From Denitromonas iodatirespirans (GTDB lineage: Bacteria > Pseudomonadota > Gammaproteobacteria > Burkholderiales > Rhodocyclaceae), in assembly GCF_018524365.1 (NCBI RefSeq), contig NZ_JAEKFT010000002.1:1-64000 (forward strand): a stretch of 64,000 nucleotides of DNA. Direction: 5' to 3'. The position numbers and the translations under genes were made by a program. The first letter of the stretch is position 1. Each line of letters begins with the position of its first letter. The notes under the pieces were generated by a model. It ran no database searches. It was given only the letters and a program-made list of their open reading frames with translations, and had not been told where the DNA came from. Positions 18,051-28,480 of the stretch are shown in pieces.

Positions 18051-18707
18051 TCATGGGATGCCTCCAATACCCAAGGCGTCGAAGCCGAAAGTCGCGGCCT
18101 TCGACGCCAGTTTTTCGCGCGATTGCAGATAGGCCATGAACAGCCCGCCGCCCTTGTGATCGAAGCCCAGGTCGTCGATCGACAGCACCCGCAGGCTCAG
18201 GCTGACGGTGGCGTTGATCGGGTTGAGCGCGGGGTCGAAGGCCTCTTCGGTGATCGAGAACTCGGTGACCCGCACCGGCGCGATGCGCGCGGCACCCCAC
18301 ACGAAGAGCGCCAGCGCCGACTCCATCGGGGCGATCTCCAGCGTGCCCGAGTCGGCCAGCGCCTTGCCGGCGAGCAGGTCGGCGGCGCTCGGATTGACCA
18401 GCGATTCGAGCACCGCCAGCTGCGGCGCGATGCCGGCCGCCACCACGTTGGCGTGCTGGTCGGGGAATTCGAGCTGGTCGGCAGCGTCGATGTCGGCCTC
18501 CAGGCGGAAGGTCTCGATCGCCGGGCCGGTCAGGCGCAGCGCCTCGGAGCGATCGGCGCCCTCGCCCGCGCCCTTGACCTGCAGGCTGCGGGTCAGCTTC
18601 TCGGGGTTGTATTGCAGGGCGATCACCCGGCGCACCTGGGCCGAGGCCGGATCGACCAGCACGATGCCGCCTTTGACGATACGGGGGGACTGGCTGTAGC
18701 CGCTCAT
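18051..18707 (-). CDS. CIS tube-domain protein (Afp7/Pvc7-like)
   Basis: The 218-residue product carries the contractile injection system tube signature near residue 31 (LQYNPEKLTRSL), followed by a beta-rich core (ETFRLEADIDAADQLEFPD and RVTEFSITEEAFDP). It probably forms the specialised tube ring next to the hub. Afp7 normally also holds a LysM domain, but here that is encoded separately by the next gene. A 73-nt gap containing a cut-down copy of the operon's repeat separates the two. Confidence 0.88.
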   Translation of the reverse strand: MSGYSQSPRIVKGGIVLVDPASAQVRRVIALQYNPEKLTRSLQVKGAGEGADRSEALRLTGPAIETFRLEADIDAADQLEFPDQHANVVAAGIAPQLAVLESLVNPSAADLLAGKALADSGTLEIAPMESALALFVWGAARIAPVRVTEFSITEEAFDPALNPINATVSLSLRVLSIDDLGFDHKGGGLFMAYLQSREKLASKAATFGFDALGIGGIP

Positions 18708-18716
18708 GGTGCCTCC

Positions 18717-21335
18717 CTATTTGGCCTTGGCCTTGGCGCGCTTCGGCTTGGCGGCCTTGGCACGGGCGGTGCTCGCCTTGGCCGGCGCCTTGGCCTTGGC
18801 GGCTTTCTTCTTCGGCTTCGCCGTGGCCGGCACCGCCGCCTGCAGGGCGATGTCGAGCGACCAGCGATTGAGCTTGCCGACGTCCCGCGCGGCCAGGTCC
18901 TGCACCTGCAGCGTCCAGTCGCCCTGGCAGGGCTCGCCGACCAGCGCCGCCAGCACGGCGACATCTGCCGAGGCATAGGTGGCGCGCAGGTTGTCGGTGC
19001 TGCCGCCGCTGCGGCTGTGCAGCACCACCGCAGTGCCGGCCGGCGAGCGCAAGGTCACGCGCAGATCGCCGATATAGGTGTGGGTGATGTCGAGCGCCAC
19101 CGAGATGTCGGCGATCTGCCCGGCCTCGGCCACCGCCAGCGTGCGCGCGATGCCGGCCACGCGGTTGTCGGGGATCGCCATGCCCGGCGCGTCTTCGACG
19201 AAGACCGTACGCGGCGGCACGATCACGCCAAGTTCCAGCGACCATTCCACCAGCCGGCCGGTGTCGAAGGCCGCCTCGTCGCGCACCGACAGGGTCCACG
19301 GCCCGGCCGCCTCCTCGCCCGAAAAGCTGCGCAGCGCCGGCAGCGTGTCCGCCTCCCAGGTGACGGCCAGATCGTTGCGGCTGCCGCCGGCGCGCTCGTG
19401 CAGAACCACCTCATGGCCCGAAGGCGCGCTAAGCGTCACCACCAGGTCGCCGATGTAGGAGTGGCGGATGTCCACCGCCACGCGCACGAAGCTCACTTGG
19501 CCGGCAGCGGAGACCGTCAGCGTGTCGACGATGCCGCCCGGCTGGTTGTCGGGGATCTCGATCCCGGGGCGCGACACCCAGCGGTTCTCCGGTGCCGGCG
19601 CGGGCGCCTCGCCGCCGCCGCGCAGCTGCAGCGCCAGCGCCACCGCCTGTTCGGCATCGACCCGGCCATGGCCGAACCACGGGCTCCAGCTGCCATCGGC
19701 ATGGCCGATGTCGCGGAAGTCGCCGCTGTCGAAGGGTGCGATGGGCGACACGTCCCAGCTCGGGTCCGGGTCGAAATTGGCCGCCGGGGTGCGCACGTAG
19801 GGCGTGGTGTCGAGGTCCTTGGCGGCCGTGCGGCGCAGCACCGAGCCGAGTTCGAACGCGCTCAACTCGGGGTGGGCCGACAGCACCAGCGCGGCGATGC
19901 CGGCCACCAGCGGCGTCGCGCTGGAGGTGCCGCCGAACTCGTGCGTCAGCAAACCGCTGTCGCCGGTGGTGGTGGTGATGCCCTGCCCGGCCACCGCCAT
20001 GCGGAAGTAGGCATGGCTGTTGCTCGACGGCGCGCACAGCTCGATGCCGGTGCCGTAATTCGAGTAGTGGCTGCGCTGCGCGGTGCTGGCCAGCGCGGCC
20101 ACATGCAGCAAGCCCGGCACATCGGCCAGGTTGTTGACGAAGCGCCGCGCGGTCTGCGGCCCCTGCCAGCGCCAGGCGCCGTTCTCGAACACCCAGCCGT
20201 GGGTGTAGGGCACGTCCACATCGGTCTCGTGCAGGATCGGGCAGTTCTCGTTGCCGGCCGCCCACAAGAGCAGGATGCCGCGCCCGCGCCGCCCGCCGCT
20301 GGCCGCCAGGGCGGTGAGGCGGTTGATGACCGCGGTGGCGAACAGGAAGCGCGGCACGCTGCCCCAGGAGTTGGACAGCACATCCACCTTGTCGGCGACG
20401 AAGTTCAGCGCGGTGACCATCTTCGAGTCGTTCACCAGCAATGACGCGCCCTGCGACTCCCACTTGATCGGCAACAGCCGGCAGCCCGGCGCCGCGCCGA
20501 CGGTGAGCACGCCGTCGGTTTCGCCGGCAATCACCCCGGCGCAGGAGGTGCCGTGGTTGGCGCCGGTCTGGTACATGCCGGCGGGCTGGGCATCAATGTC
20601 GCGGCTGGTGACCAGCCGGGTGCCGGCGAAATAGCCCCAGGCGGCGAACTTGCCGGGCGAATCGAAATCCGGGTGGTCGAGCTTGCAGCCGTCGTCGGTG
20701 ACGCCGACCACCACCTCGGGGCTGCCGAAACTGTCGAGCAGCCGCCAGGCCGGCTCGCAGCGCGCGTTGGCGCGCGGGTCGACCTCGGGGTGGAAGAAGT
20801 GGCCATGCAGATGCCACTGGCTGGCGTAGTCCGGGTCGCTCGGCGGCGCCAGTTCGTACTTGGTGACCACGTAGTTGAGGTCGTTCTCGGCCAGCGCCAC
20901 CAGCGGCTCGTTTTCCGACAGCGCGACCACCAGCTTCACCGGGTTCATGCCGGTGTGCTCGGTGAGCTGGAACAGGTAGTCGCGATCCGAATAGCGCTCG
21001 CGCAGGAGCAGGCCGTAGCGCCCGGCGAAGGCGCCCACCGCCTCGGCCGATAGCGGCTCGCGGAAGGTGACGAAGATGCGGTCGGTGATGAGGAAGTCCT
21101 CGCCCGTATCCGCCAGGGTGTAGGCATGGTGGGTCGGCCCCAGCGCCCGCGAGCGCGCCATCAACGCGTCCACATCCTGCGGCCGCGCCCGCACCCGCGA
21201 GGAGCCCGAGGACACCTGCTCGGCATCGTCGGCGATGCCGGCGCGCTCCAGGGCTCCGGGCAGCGCCCGCGCCACGAAGGCGTCGGGGCGCTTGGCCAGT
21301 TCCAGTTTCTTACCGCCGCGATAGGTGTAGATCAT
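18717..21335 (-). CDS. Subtilisin-like serine protease with two P-domains and basic tail
   Basis: This 872-residue S8 protease has no signal peptide. It contains a propeptide-like region (about 85-165), a catalytic domain with Asp in VVGVTDDG (about 213), His in NHGTSCAGV (about 260) and Ser in GGTSSATPLVAG (about 468). Two consecutive proprotein-convertase P-domains follow (about 590-715 and 720-840), and then a 36-residue Lys/Ala/Pro tail at 837-872. AGGAGA precedes ATG at 21335. It sits between the eCIS cargo-like genes and tube genes. Lack of a secretion signal suggests it is loaded into, or processes, the particle. A processing role during assembly cannot be excluded. Confidence 0.85.
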   Translation of the reverse strand: MIYTYRGGKKLELAKRPDAFVARALPGALERAGIADDAEQVSSGSSRVRARPQDVDALMARSRALGPTHHAYTLADTGEDFLITDRIFVTFREPLSAEAVGAFAGRYGLLLRERYSDRDYLFQLTEHTGMNPVKLVVALSENEPLVALAENDLNYVVTKYELAPPSDPDYASQWHLHGHFFHPEVDPRANARCEPAWRLLDSFGSPEVVVGVTDDGCKLDHPDFDSPGKFAAWGYFAGTRLVTSRDIDAQPAGMYQTGANHGTSCAGVIAGETDGVLTVGAAPGCRLLPIKWESQGASLLVNDSKMVTALNFVADKVDVLSNSWGSVPRFLFATAVINRLTALAASGGRRGRGILLLWAAGNENCPILHETDVDVPYTHGWVFENGAWRWQGPQTARRFVNNLADVPGLLHVAALASTAQRSHYSNYGTGIELCAPSSNSHAYFRMAVAGQGITTTTGDSGLLTHEFGGTSSATPLVAGIAALVLSAHPELSAFELGSVLRRTAAKDLDTTPYVRTPAANFDPDPSWDVSPIAPFDSGDFRDIGHADGSWSPWFGHGRVDAEQAVALALQLRGGGEAPAPAPENRWVSRPGIEIPDNQPGGIVDTLTVSAAGQVSFVRVAVDIRHSYIGDLVVTLSAPSGHEVVLHERAGGSRNDLAVTWEADTLPALRSFSGEEAAGPWTLSVRDEAAFDTGRLVEWSLELGVIVPPRTVFVEDAPGMAIPDNRVAGIARTLAVAEAGQIADISVALDITHTYIGDLRVTLRSPAGTAVVLHSRSGGSTDNLRATYASADVAVLAALVGEPCQGDWTLQVQDLAARDVGKLNRWSLDIALQAAVPATAKPKKKAAKAKAPAKASTARAKAAKPKRAKAKAK

Positions 21336-21344
21336 CGCGATCTC

Positions 21345-22706
21345 CTAGAAATGAAGGCGTAACGAACCGCCGATGAAGCTGGCCGGCGGCAGCGTGCCTG
21401 GCGTGGGCGGGGTATCGGGGGCGGTCAGCTGGCCCTGGGCGCCGAATTCGAATTCGGCCACCGGCACCTCGCGGCAGGGCGCGCTGACCCGCTCGATTTC
21501 GGAATGCACGTTGGCCACCGCAGCCACCACCTCGGCCAAGCGCGCCTGTGGCGCAAAGGTGCGCGACAGCTCGCTGGCCTCGGGGTCGGGCGCAGGCGGC
21601 GTCTGCACGGCCTGGATCGCGTCGCGCAGCCGGGTGCCGGCGGCCTCCAGTGCCGAGCGCGCCGCGGCAGGTTCGACGGCGCGGCACACGGTGCGCGTGG
21701 TTTGCACCGTCAGCCCGGCGGCGCCGCGCCCCTCGGTGGTCATGCTGGCGCGGGCGATGATGCGCACATGCGGCACGGCATTGACGGTGACGCTGAAGGA
21801 GAACTCGCTCGGGCTGGCGTTGAGCGCGAACACCACCCGCTCGGCGCCCTGGAAAGGCACCGGCAGGCGCACCGCCAGCGAGGCCGGCAGATCGATGGTG
21901 ACGGCCGCCGGCCCGAGACCGAAGGCGATGGTGGTCGAGGGCAGCGACAGCCCGCCGCCCGCGGCCGGCGCCGGAGCCCCGCCCGCCGCTGGCTGGGGAC
22001 CGTGCATGGTGCTGCGCGGGCCGGCGGCTTGGGGTCGCGCCGGCAGACCGAAGTTGGGCGTCAGGCAGGGGTTGCCGGCCACCAGACTGGTGAGGCTCAC
22101 GCCCGGATGGCAGGCGCGATAGATCTGCAACAGCCGTGTGCGGCTGACCGCCTCCGGCGCGCGCAGACTGAGCCGGCACAGCGTGCCGATGTCGCAGGTG
22201 GCCTCGGCCATCGAGGCCTGAAACGACGCGTCGTCCTCGGCGCCGGGCACCGGGTCGCGCGAGATCGCCGGGCGAGCCGCGCTGATCGCCGGCATCGCCG
22301 CCCCGGTGGCCAGGCTACGCGCGGCCTGCCGGGCCTCGCCCTCGCGCTGCGCGGTGCTCAGATCCGCCCCGCCGGGCCGGCGCTGCTGGAGCGCATGGGT
22401 CAACTCGTGCGCCAGGCGCTGCCGCCCGGCCGGCGCCTGCGGCGAATACCCTTCCGGCCCGAACACGATGTGTCGGCCGACGGTGTAAGCACGCGCCGAC
22501 AAGGCGTCGGCCGACTGCGCCGCAGCGGCATCGGTGTGCAGGCGGATATCGCCGAGGTCTTCGCCGAAACGGTGCTCCATGAGTGCTCGCGTGCCCGAGT
22601 CCAGCGGGCGGCCGGGGCTGCGCAGCACGGACGCGGTCAGTGACGGCACAGTCACACCGCACGGTGTGCTGGCGCAACGGCGACTGGTGCGGATCGGTTC
22701 GCTCAT
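21345..22706 (-). CDS. eCIS-core (DUF4157) protein 3, putative cargo
   Basis: The 453-residue protein has the eCIS-core domain at about residues 30-110 (GRPLDSGTRALMEHRFGEDL, DIRLHTDAAAAQSADALSAR, AYTVGRHIVFG) with zincin motif HELTHALQQ near 100. It lacks the CxC...CxxC start of its two upstream paralogues. The C-terminal 200 residues are beta-rich with a helical segment and end in IGGSLRLHF, and I do not recognise this domain. It begins in an ATGA overlap with paralogue 2. DUF4157 proteins are commonly associated with eCIS loci and are candidate payloads. Confidence 0.82.
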   Translation of the reverse strand: MSEPIRTSRRCASTPCGVTVPSLTASVLRSPGRPLDSGTRALMEHRFGEDLGDIRLHTDAAAAQSADALSARAYTVGRHIVFGPEGYSPQAPAGRQRLAHELTHALQQRRPGGADLSTAQREGEARQAARSLATGAAMPAISAARPAISRDPVPGAEDDASFQASMAEATCDIGTLCRLSLRAPEAVSRTRLLQIYRACHPGVSLTSLVAGNPCLTPNFGLPARPQAAGPRSTMHGPQPAAGGAPAPAAGGGLSLPSTTIAFGLGPAAVTIDLPASLAVRLPVPFQGAERVVFALNASPSEFSFSVTVNAVPHVRIIARASMTTEGRGAAGLTVQTTRTVCRAVEPAAARSALEAAGTRLRDAIQAVQTPPAPDPEASELSRTFAPQARLAEVVAAVANVHSEIERVSAPCREVPVAEFEFGAQGQLTAPDTPPTPGTLPPASFIGGSLRLHF

Positions 22707-24286
22707 CGTCCCCTCCTTCGACCCCGCCCACCGCGACCGGCGGGCACCTGAATGACCACGGCAGGCAGGCCACCGGCAATCGCGGTCTCCCAGGCCGACT
22801 GCGCGCCGGCATTGCAGCCGTGCCGGGTCTGGCTGTCGTAGCGGCGCTGCTGGCGCGAGAGCGAGGTCCGCGCGGCGCGTAGCAAGGCGTCGAAGTTCGG
22901 GGCCGTGGCAAGCATGGTGTTGGCCTTGCGGGCCATGGCGCAGGTCAGATTGAAGTGACCCTGCTCATGGGCCAGCAGGCGCGCCGACTCGGCCGTGGCG
23001 CGATCGGTGCAATCGGTCGCCACGACGGAGGCGCATTCGGCCCGCGACGTGGCCAGATCGCCGCGCGCCCGCGCGCTGGCCGGGCAGCGCCTGCTGGCCG
23101 CGCTGCTCATGCCGAACGTGCCGCCGGCGCGGCCTGCCCGAGCCTCCCGGTCGAAAAAGGCCTGGCAACTGGCCACCGTCCGGCGGCACCCGTTGCGCGC
23201 GGGGTCGGCGGCGTTGGCGAATTCCGGTTTGACCCACGAACGGGCCGGCGTGAAGACGGCCTGGACGCCACGCGTGTTCGGCCGGGTATAGGGCGCGCAG
23301 CGCGCCAGCGCGGTGTTGATGGCGCGCTCGGCCAGCCTCGAATGGGTCATGGCGCCGAAGCGGCTCCGCGGCCGCGGCGCGCCGCTGAAATCTGCCCACG
23401 TCAGCGCCCGGGCTGGATCGCATTCCGCCGGATCGGGCGCAGCGGTGGCCAGGCAGACGCGCTCGGCCTCGACCGCATCGCGCTCCACACCGACTGGCAA
23501 GGGCGCGCCTTCGAGCGAACTGTCGATGGGCGCGGCAAAGCGCTCGCTGATGGGGCCGCCGAAGCCGCCGACACCCCCCGCGCCGTCGGCCTCGTCCGCT
23601 TCCTCGTCCATGGGTTCGGGCATGCGCGGCGCTTCGTCATCCGGGCGGTTGGTGCGCGTTTCCGGTTCAGGTGCAGCAGCGCTGCGCTGCAGCGCACCGC
23701 TTTGCTGCACCACATGCGCCAGTTCATGCGCCAGCAAACCACGGCCGGTGGCGCTCTCCGGCGCATAGCGCCCGGTGGCAAACACCAGATGGTGACCGAC
23801 GGTGTAGGCCTGGGCCGAGACCTCGCGCGCCGAGGCGGCCGCCGCGGCGTCGCGATGCACGCGCACGCGGCTGAAATCATGGCCGAAGCGTGGCTCGAAG
23901 AAGGCACGGAGGCTCGGCGCCAGCGGCTCGCCGCCCCGGCCGAGCGTGCGTTGGACGCTGTCGGGCGCCGCGCCTTGCCGATCCACCGCCCCACTGCCGC
24001 GCCGCGACAGCCGCGGCACCGCGTCCGGCGCGGCGGCGACATCGGCGCTGCCCATGCGCATCACCTGCGCGGCGGCACGGTCCGCTTCGTGTTCGAGCGG
24101 ATCGTTGCTGGCGCCGATGGCCAGGCGCGCCTGCAAGCCCACGGCTTCGCGCCGCTTGCAGGCCTCGCATTCGCCCTCGGCACTGCTCGCGGTGTTGCCA
24201 CAGGCGCATTTGCGCTGGAGAAACGGCGCCGAGGTCGTCGTCGACACGGGCCGGGCAGTCTGAATGGCGGCAAGCAACGCGCTCAT
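22703..24286 (-). CDS. eCIS-core (DUF4157) protein 2 with DUF922-like zincin domain
   Basis: The protein has 527 residues. The N-terminus has a Cys4 motif (C27, C29, C40, C43) in LQRKCACGN. The eCIS-core domain follows with HELAHVVQQ near residue 182. The C-terminal domain has ALTWADFSGAPRPRSRF (about 310) and LLAHEQGHFNLTCAMARKAN near 437, the arrangement of DUF922-type putative zinc proteases. An acidic Asp/Glu linker separates the domains. It overlaps its neighbours by 4 nt on both sides. It is a good candidate for a delivered metalloprotease. Toxicity and substrate are not known. Confidence 0.83.
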   Translation of the reverse strand: MSALLAAIQTARPVSTTTSAPFLQRKCACGNTASSAEGECEACKRREAVGLQARLAIGASNDPLEHEADRAAAQVMRMGSADVAAAPDAVPRLSRRGSGAVDRQGAAPDSVQRTLGRGGEPLAPSLRAFFEPRFGHDFSRVRVHRDAAAAASAREVSAQAYTVGHHLVFATGRYAPESATGRGLLAHELAHVVQQSGALQRSAAAPEPETRTNRPDDEAPRMPEPMDEEADEADGAGGVGGFGGPISERFAAPIDSSLEGAPLPVGVERDAVEAERVCLATAAPDPAECDPARALTWADFSGAPRPRSRFGAMTHSRLAERAINTALARCAPYTRPNTRGVQAVFTPARSWVKPEFANAADPARNGCRRTVASCQAFFDREARAGRAGGTFGMSSAASRRCPASARARGDLATSRAECASVVATDCTDRATAESARLLAHEQGHFNLTCAMARKANTMLATAPNFDALLRAARTSLSRQQRRYDSQTRHGCNAGAQSAWETAIAGGLPAVVIQVPAGRGGRGRRRGR

Positions 24287-26310
24287 AGCTTTCCCATGCC
24301 TCCTCGTGTTTTTGCCAGGTCGAGCACGAAGGCGTCGAGCCCGGCGATGGCCGGCTCTTCCCGGAGCAGCGCGCCGAGCAGGATGGGCAGTTGCGCCCCG
24401 GGCGACAGCTTCCTGAAGGCGCGCCAGTCGGGAATCGCGACCTCGATGCGCTTGTCCGGCTTGTCTTGCAGGAAGCGACGCCCGAGGACAACTTTCTTGC
24501 TGCCGATGGCCGCGCTCAAGCGCGTGAAGGCGTCGACGATGGTCTGCAGCCGTGCCAGCGCCGCCGCGTCCGGCTGGCCGAAGTCGGTCTCCTTGCCGAG
24601 CGTCGTGAGCGAGGTGACGAGCTGCTGCGAGAGCGTGGGAAACAGCGTCCACTGGCTCGAGCCGCCTTGTACCGACTGGATTTCGGACAGCAGCACGGTC
24701 AGGCGCTCTTCGGCCTGGGCGATCGCCTCTTCGGCCAGCGACACGCTGAGGCGCGCCCGGCGCCGCCCCAGCAGCGGCCGCACCGAGAGCTTGCCGGAGA
24801 GCTTTTCGGAATGCGCCATGGCCTCCTCGGCGCCGGGCAAGGCACCGGCGCCCGCGTCGCTGACAAAGCCTCGAAAAGCGAACAGCACCAGGCTATCGGG
24901 GTTTTGCAGCGCCAGCGGGGAGAGATCGACATCGAGCTTTTTCGAGCCTGCCCCGAGAAACTGGAACAGGCGCTCGTTGGTGTAGACATCGACCACGCCC
25001 GGCTGCACGACATGATGGATCGCCTCGTGCGCCATCACCGCGGTGACACGGGTGGCGAAAGCGGCGTCCGACGCGGCCTGGCTGGCCTGGGTGGCCCCGG
25101 CGTCGGGCACCTGCCGAATGCCTTCGGGGCTGCCCATTTCGCCTTCGGTGCGATAGACCGGGGCGACCTTCGGCGGGTTGAGCATCTGGGCGGACGCCGG
25201 GTTCCCACTGCACACGACGATATGGCCCTGACCATAGTGGGCCGACGCGCCGGTCTTGCACAAGTTGGTGCTGTTCGTCGGATCGCAATGCACATTGCCC
25301 GATCCGGGCGGGTTGGACACCGTGCTCTGCCCCAGGAACTGCGCCGCCGCGCGGTAGCGGTCGGCGGTCTCGGTCAGGCGCTTGGCGTCGTTGCTGCCCG
25401 GCCCGAAGGTGTCCTCGAACTGCCGCTCGATGGCCTTGGTCGGGGCCGCCAGCAGCGTCGCGGCGGTATCGAGCACGGCCTTGGCCTTGAGGCGGCCGGC
25501 ATCGATGCGCGACGCGTGCTCGGTGGAGCATGCGCAGGCCGGGCACACGGCACTGGCGGTGGCCGTGGCCGGTGTTGGCGCGGCGGTCGCCGGAACATGG
25601 CTGGCGCCTGGCGGTAGGGCGGGCGCGAGGGCCCCGCCGGGCGCGCCCGGCACACCCCCCGGCACACCGCCCGGCACCGGACTTTGCGCCGGCGCGCGGC
25701 GCAGCATGCCGGTGCGCGCATCGCCGCCCTGCTGAACGACATGGGCCAGCTCATGGGCGAGCAGGCGTTGCCCCACCGAGGTGCCGGGGGCGTACTGCCC
25801 GCCGGCAAAGGCGACATGGCGGCCGACCGTGTAGGCACGCGCACCGACGGCCTGTGCCGAGGCGTCGGCCCGCGCATCGGTGTGAATCCGGACGTCGCCG
25901 AAGTCGCGACCGAAGCGCGGCTCGAAAAAGCGCCGCAGCGATGGATCGAGCGGTCGGCCCGATGCGCTCAGGACCTCGTGCACACCCGGCGGAACGCCCT
26001 CGGTGTCGCCCCCGCCCGTCGCGCGCCGCTGCACGCGCGGCGGGCGGGCCGGGGCGCCGATGCCGTGCCGGTGCACCGGCCCGCGCATGACCGCCTCCGC
26101 CAGCCGATCGGCTTCGTTTTCGAGCGGGTCGTCGGGGCGGCCGATGCGCAGTTTGGGCTGCAGGCCGAGGCCGGTCAGGCGCTGGCAGTCTTCGCAGGTC
26201 TCGCCCGTCGCCGAGGCGGGGTTGCCGCAGGCGCATTTGCGCTGGAGCACACCGTCGACGGTGTCGGGGGTGGCCGCGGCCACGGGGGAGAGCACGGCAC
26301 TGTGGCTCAT
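24283..26310 (-). CDS. eCIS-core (DUF4157) protein 1 with C-terminal zincin-like domain
   Basis: The protein has 675 residues. The N-terminus carries C26, C28, C39, C42 in the same LQRKCACGN context as protein 2, then RIGRPDDPLENEADRLAEAV. The eCIS-core domain has HELAHVVQQ near residue 185. A Pro/Ala-rich linker leads to a second domain with several Cys residues and AVMAHEAIHHVVQ near 425, another HExxH motif, followed by a helical tail. The two HExxH motifs may both bind zinc. It begins directly after the small 84-aa gene and is the first of three tandem paralogues. It is probably cargo. Confidence 0.83.
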   Translation of the reverse strand: MSHSAVLSPVAAATPDTVDGVLQRKCACGNPASATGETCEDCQRLTGLGLQPKLRIGRPDDPLENEADRLAEAVMRGPVHRHGIGAPARPPRVQRRATGGGDTEGVPPGVHEVLSASGRPLDPSLRRFFEPRFGRDFGDVRIHTDARADASAQAVGARAYTVGRHVAFAGGQYAPGTSVGQRLLAHELAHVVQQGGDARTGMLRRAPAQSPVPGGVPGGVPGAPGGALAPALPPGASHVPATAAPTPATATASAVCPACACSTEHASRIDAGRLKAKAVLDTAATLLAAPTKAIERQFEDTFGPGSNDAKRLTETADRYRAAAQFLGQSTVSNPPGSGNVHCDPTNSTNLCKTGASAHYGQGHIVVCSGNPASAQMLNPPKVAPVYRTEGEMGSPEGIRQVPDAGATQASQAASDAAFATRVTAVMAHEAIHHVVQPGVVDVYTNERLFQFLGAGSKKLDVDLSPLALQNPDSLVLFAFRGFVSDAGAGALPGAEEAMAHSEKLSGKLSVRPLLGRRRARLSVSLAEEAIAQAEERLTVLLSEIQSVQGGSSQWTLFPTLSQQLVTSLTTLGKETDFGQPDAAALARLQTIVDAFTRLSAAIGSKKVVLGRRFLQDKPDKRIEVAIPDWRAFRKLSPGAQLPILLGALLREEPAIAGLDAFVLDLAKTRGGMGKL

Positions 26311-26557
26311 GACTTGCCCCCCGGGACGATGCCGGCGGCCACCGCGTGGCCGATGCCCCGGGCGCCCGAGCCCGGCGCCACCGGGACCGCGCCGGCGCGG
26401 ATCCGGTGGCGATCGCCGCCTTCGGCCAGCGACACCGCCGCACCGGGCAGCGCGAGCCGGCGCTGCAGCTCGGCCTGCACGCCGGCGGAGACGGCCGCGG
26501 CGTCATGCCGGTCGATACCGGTGAGGACCAGGGTGTCGATGTGCACCACCACGCGTG

Positions 26558-26561
<4 letters not shown>
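26307..26561 (-). CDS. Small eCIS protein of unknown function (84 aa)
   Basis: This short open frame (MTRVVVHIDTLVLTGIDRHD ... LQRRLALPG) starts in an ATGA overlap with the AAA+ ATPase stop and ends in a 4-nt overlap with the first eCIS-core gene. The tight packing on both sides supports it being real. It has a predicted beta-strand plus helix start (VVVHIDTLVL) and a Gly/Ala-rich end. Its position between ATPase and cargo suggests a loading or chaperone role, which is inference only. Confidence 0.72.
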
Positions 26562-28476
<1,915 letters not shown>

Positions 28477-28480
<4 letters not shown>

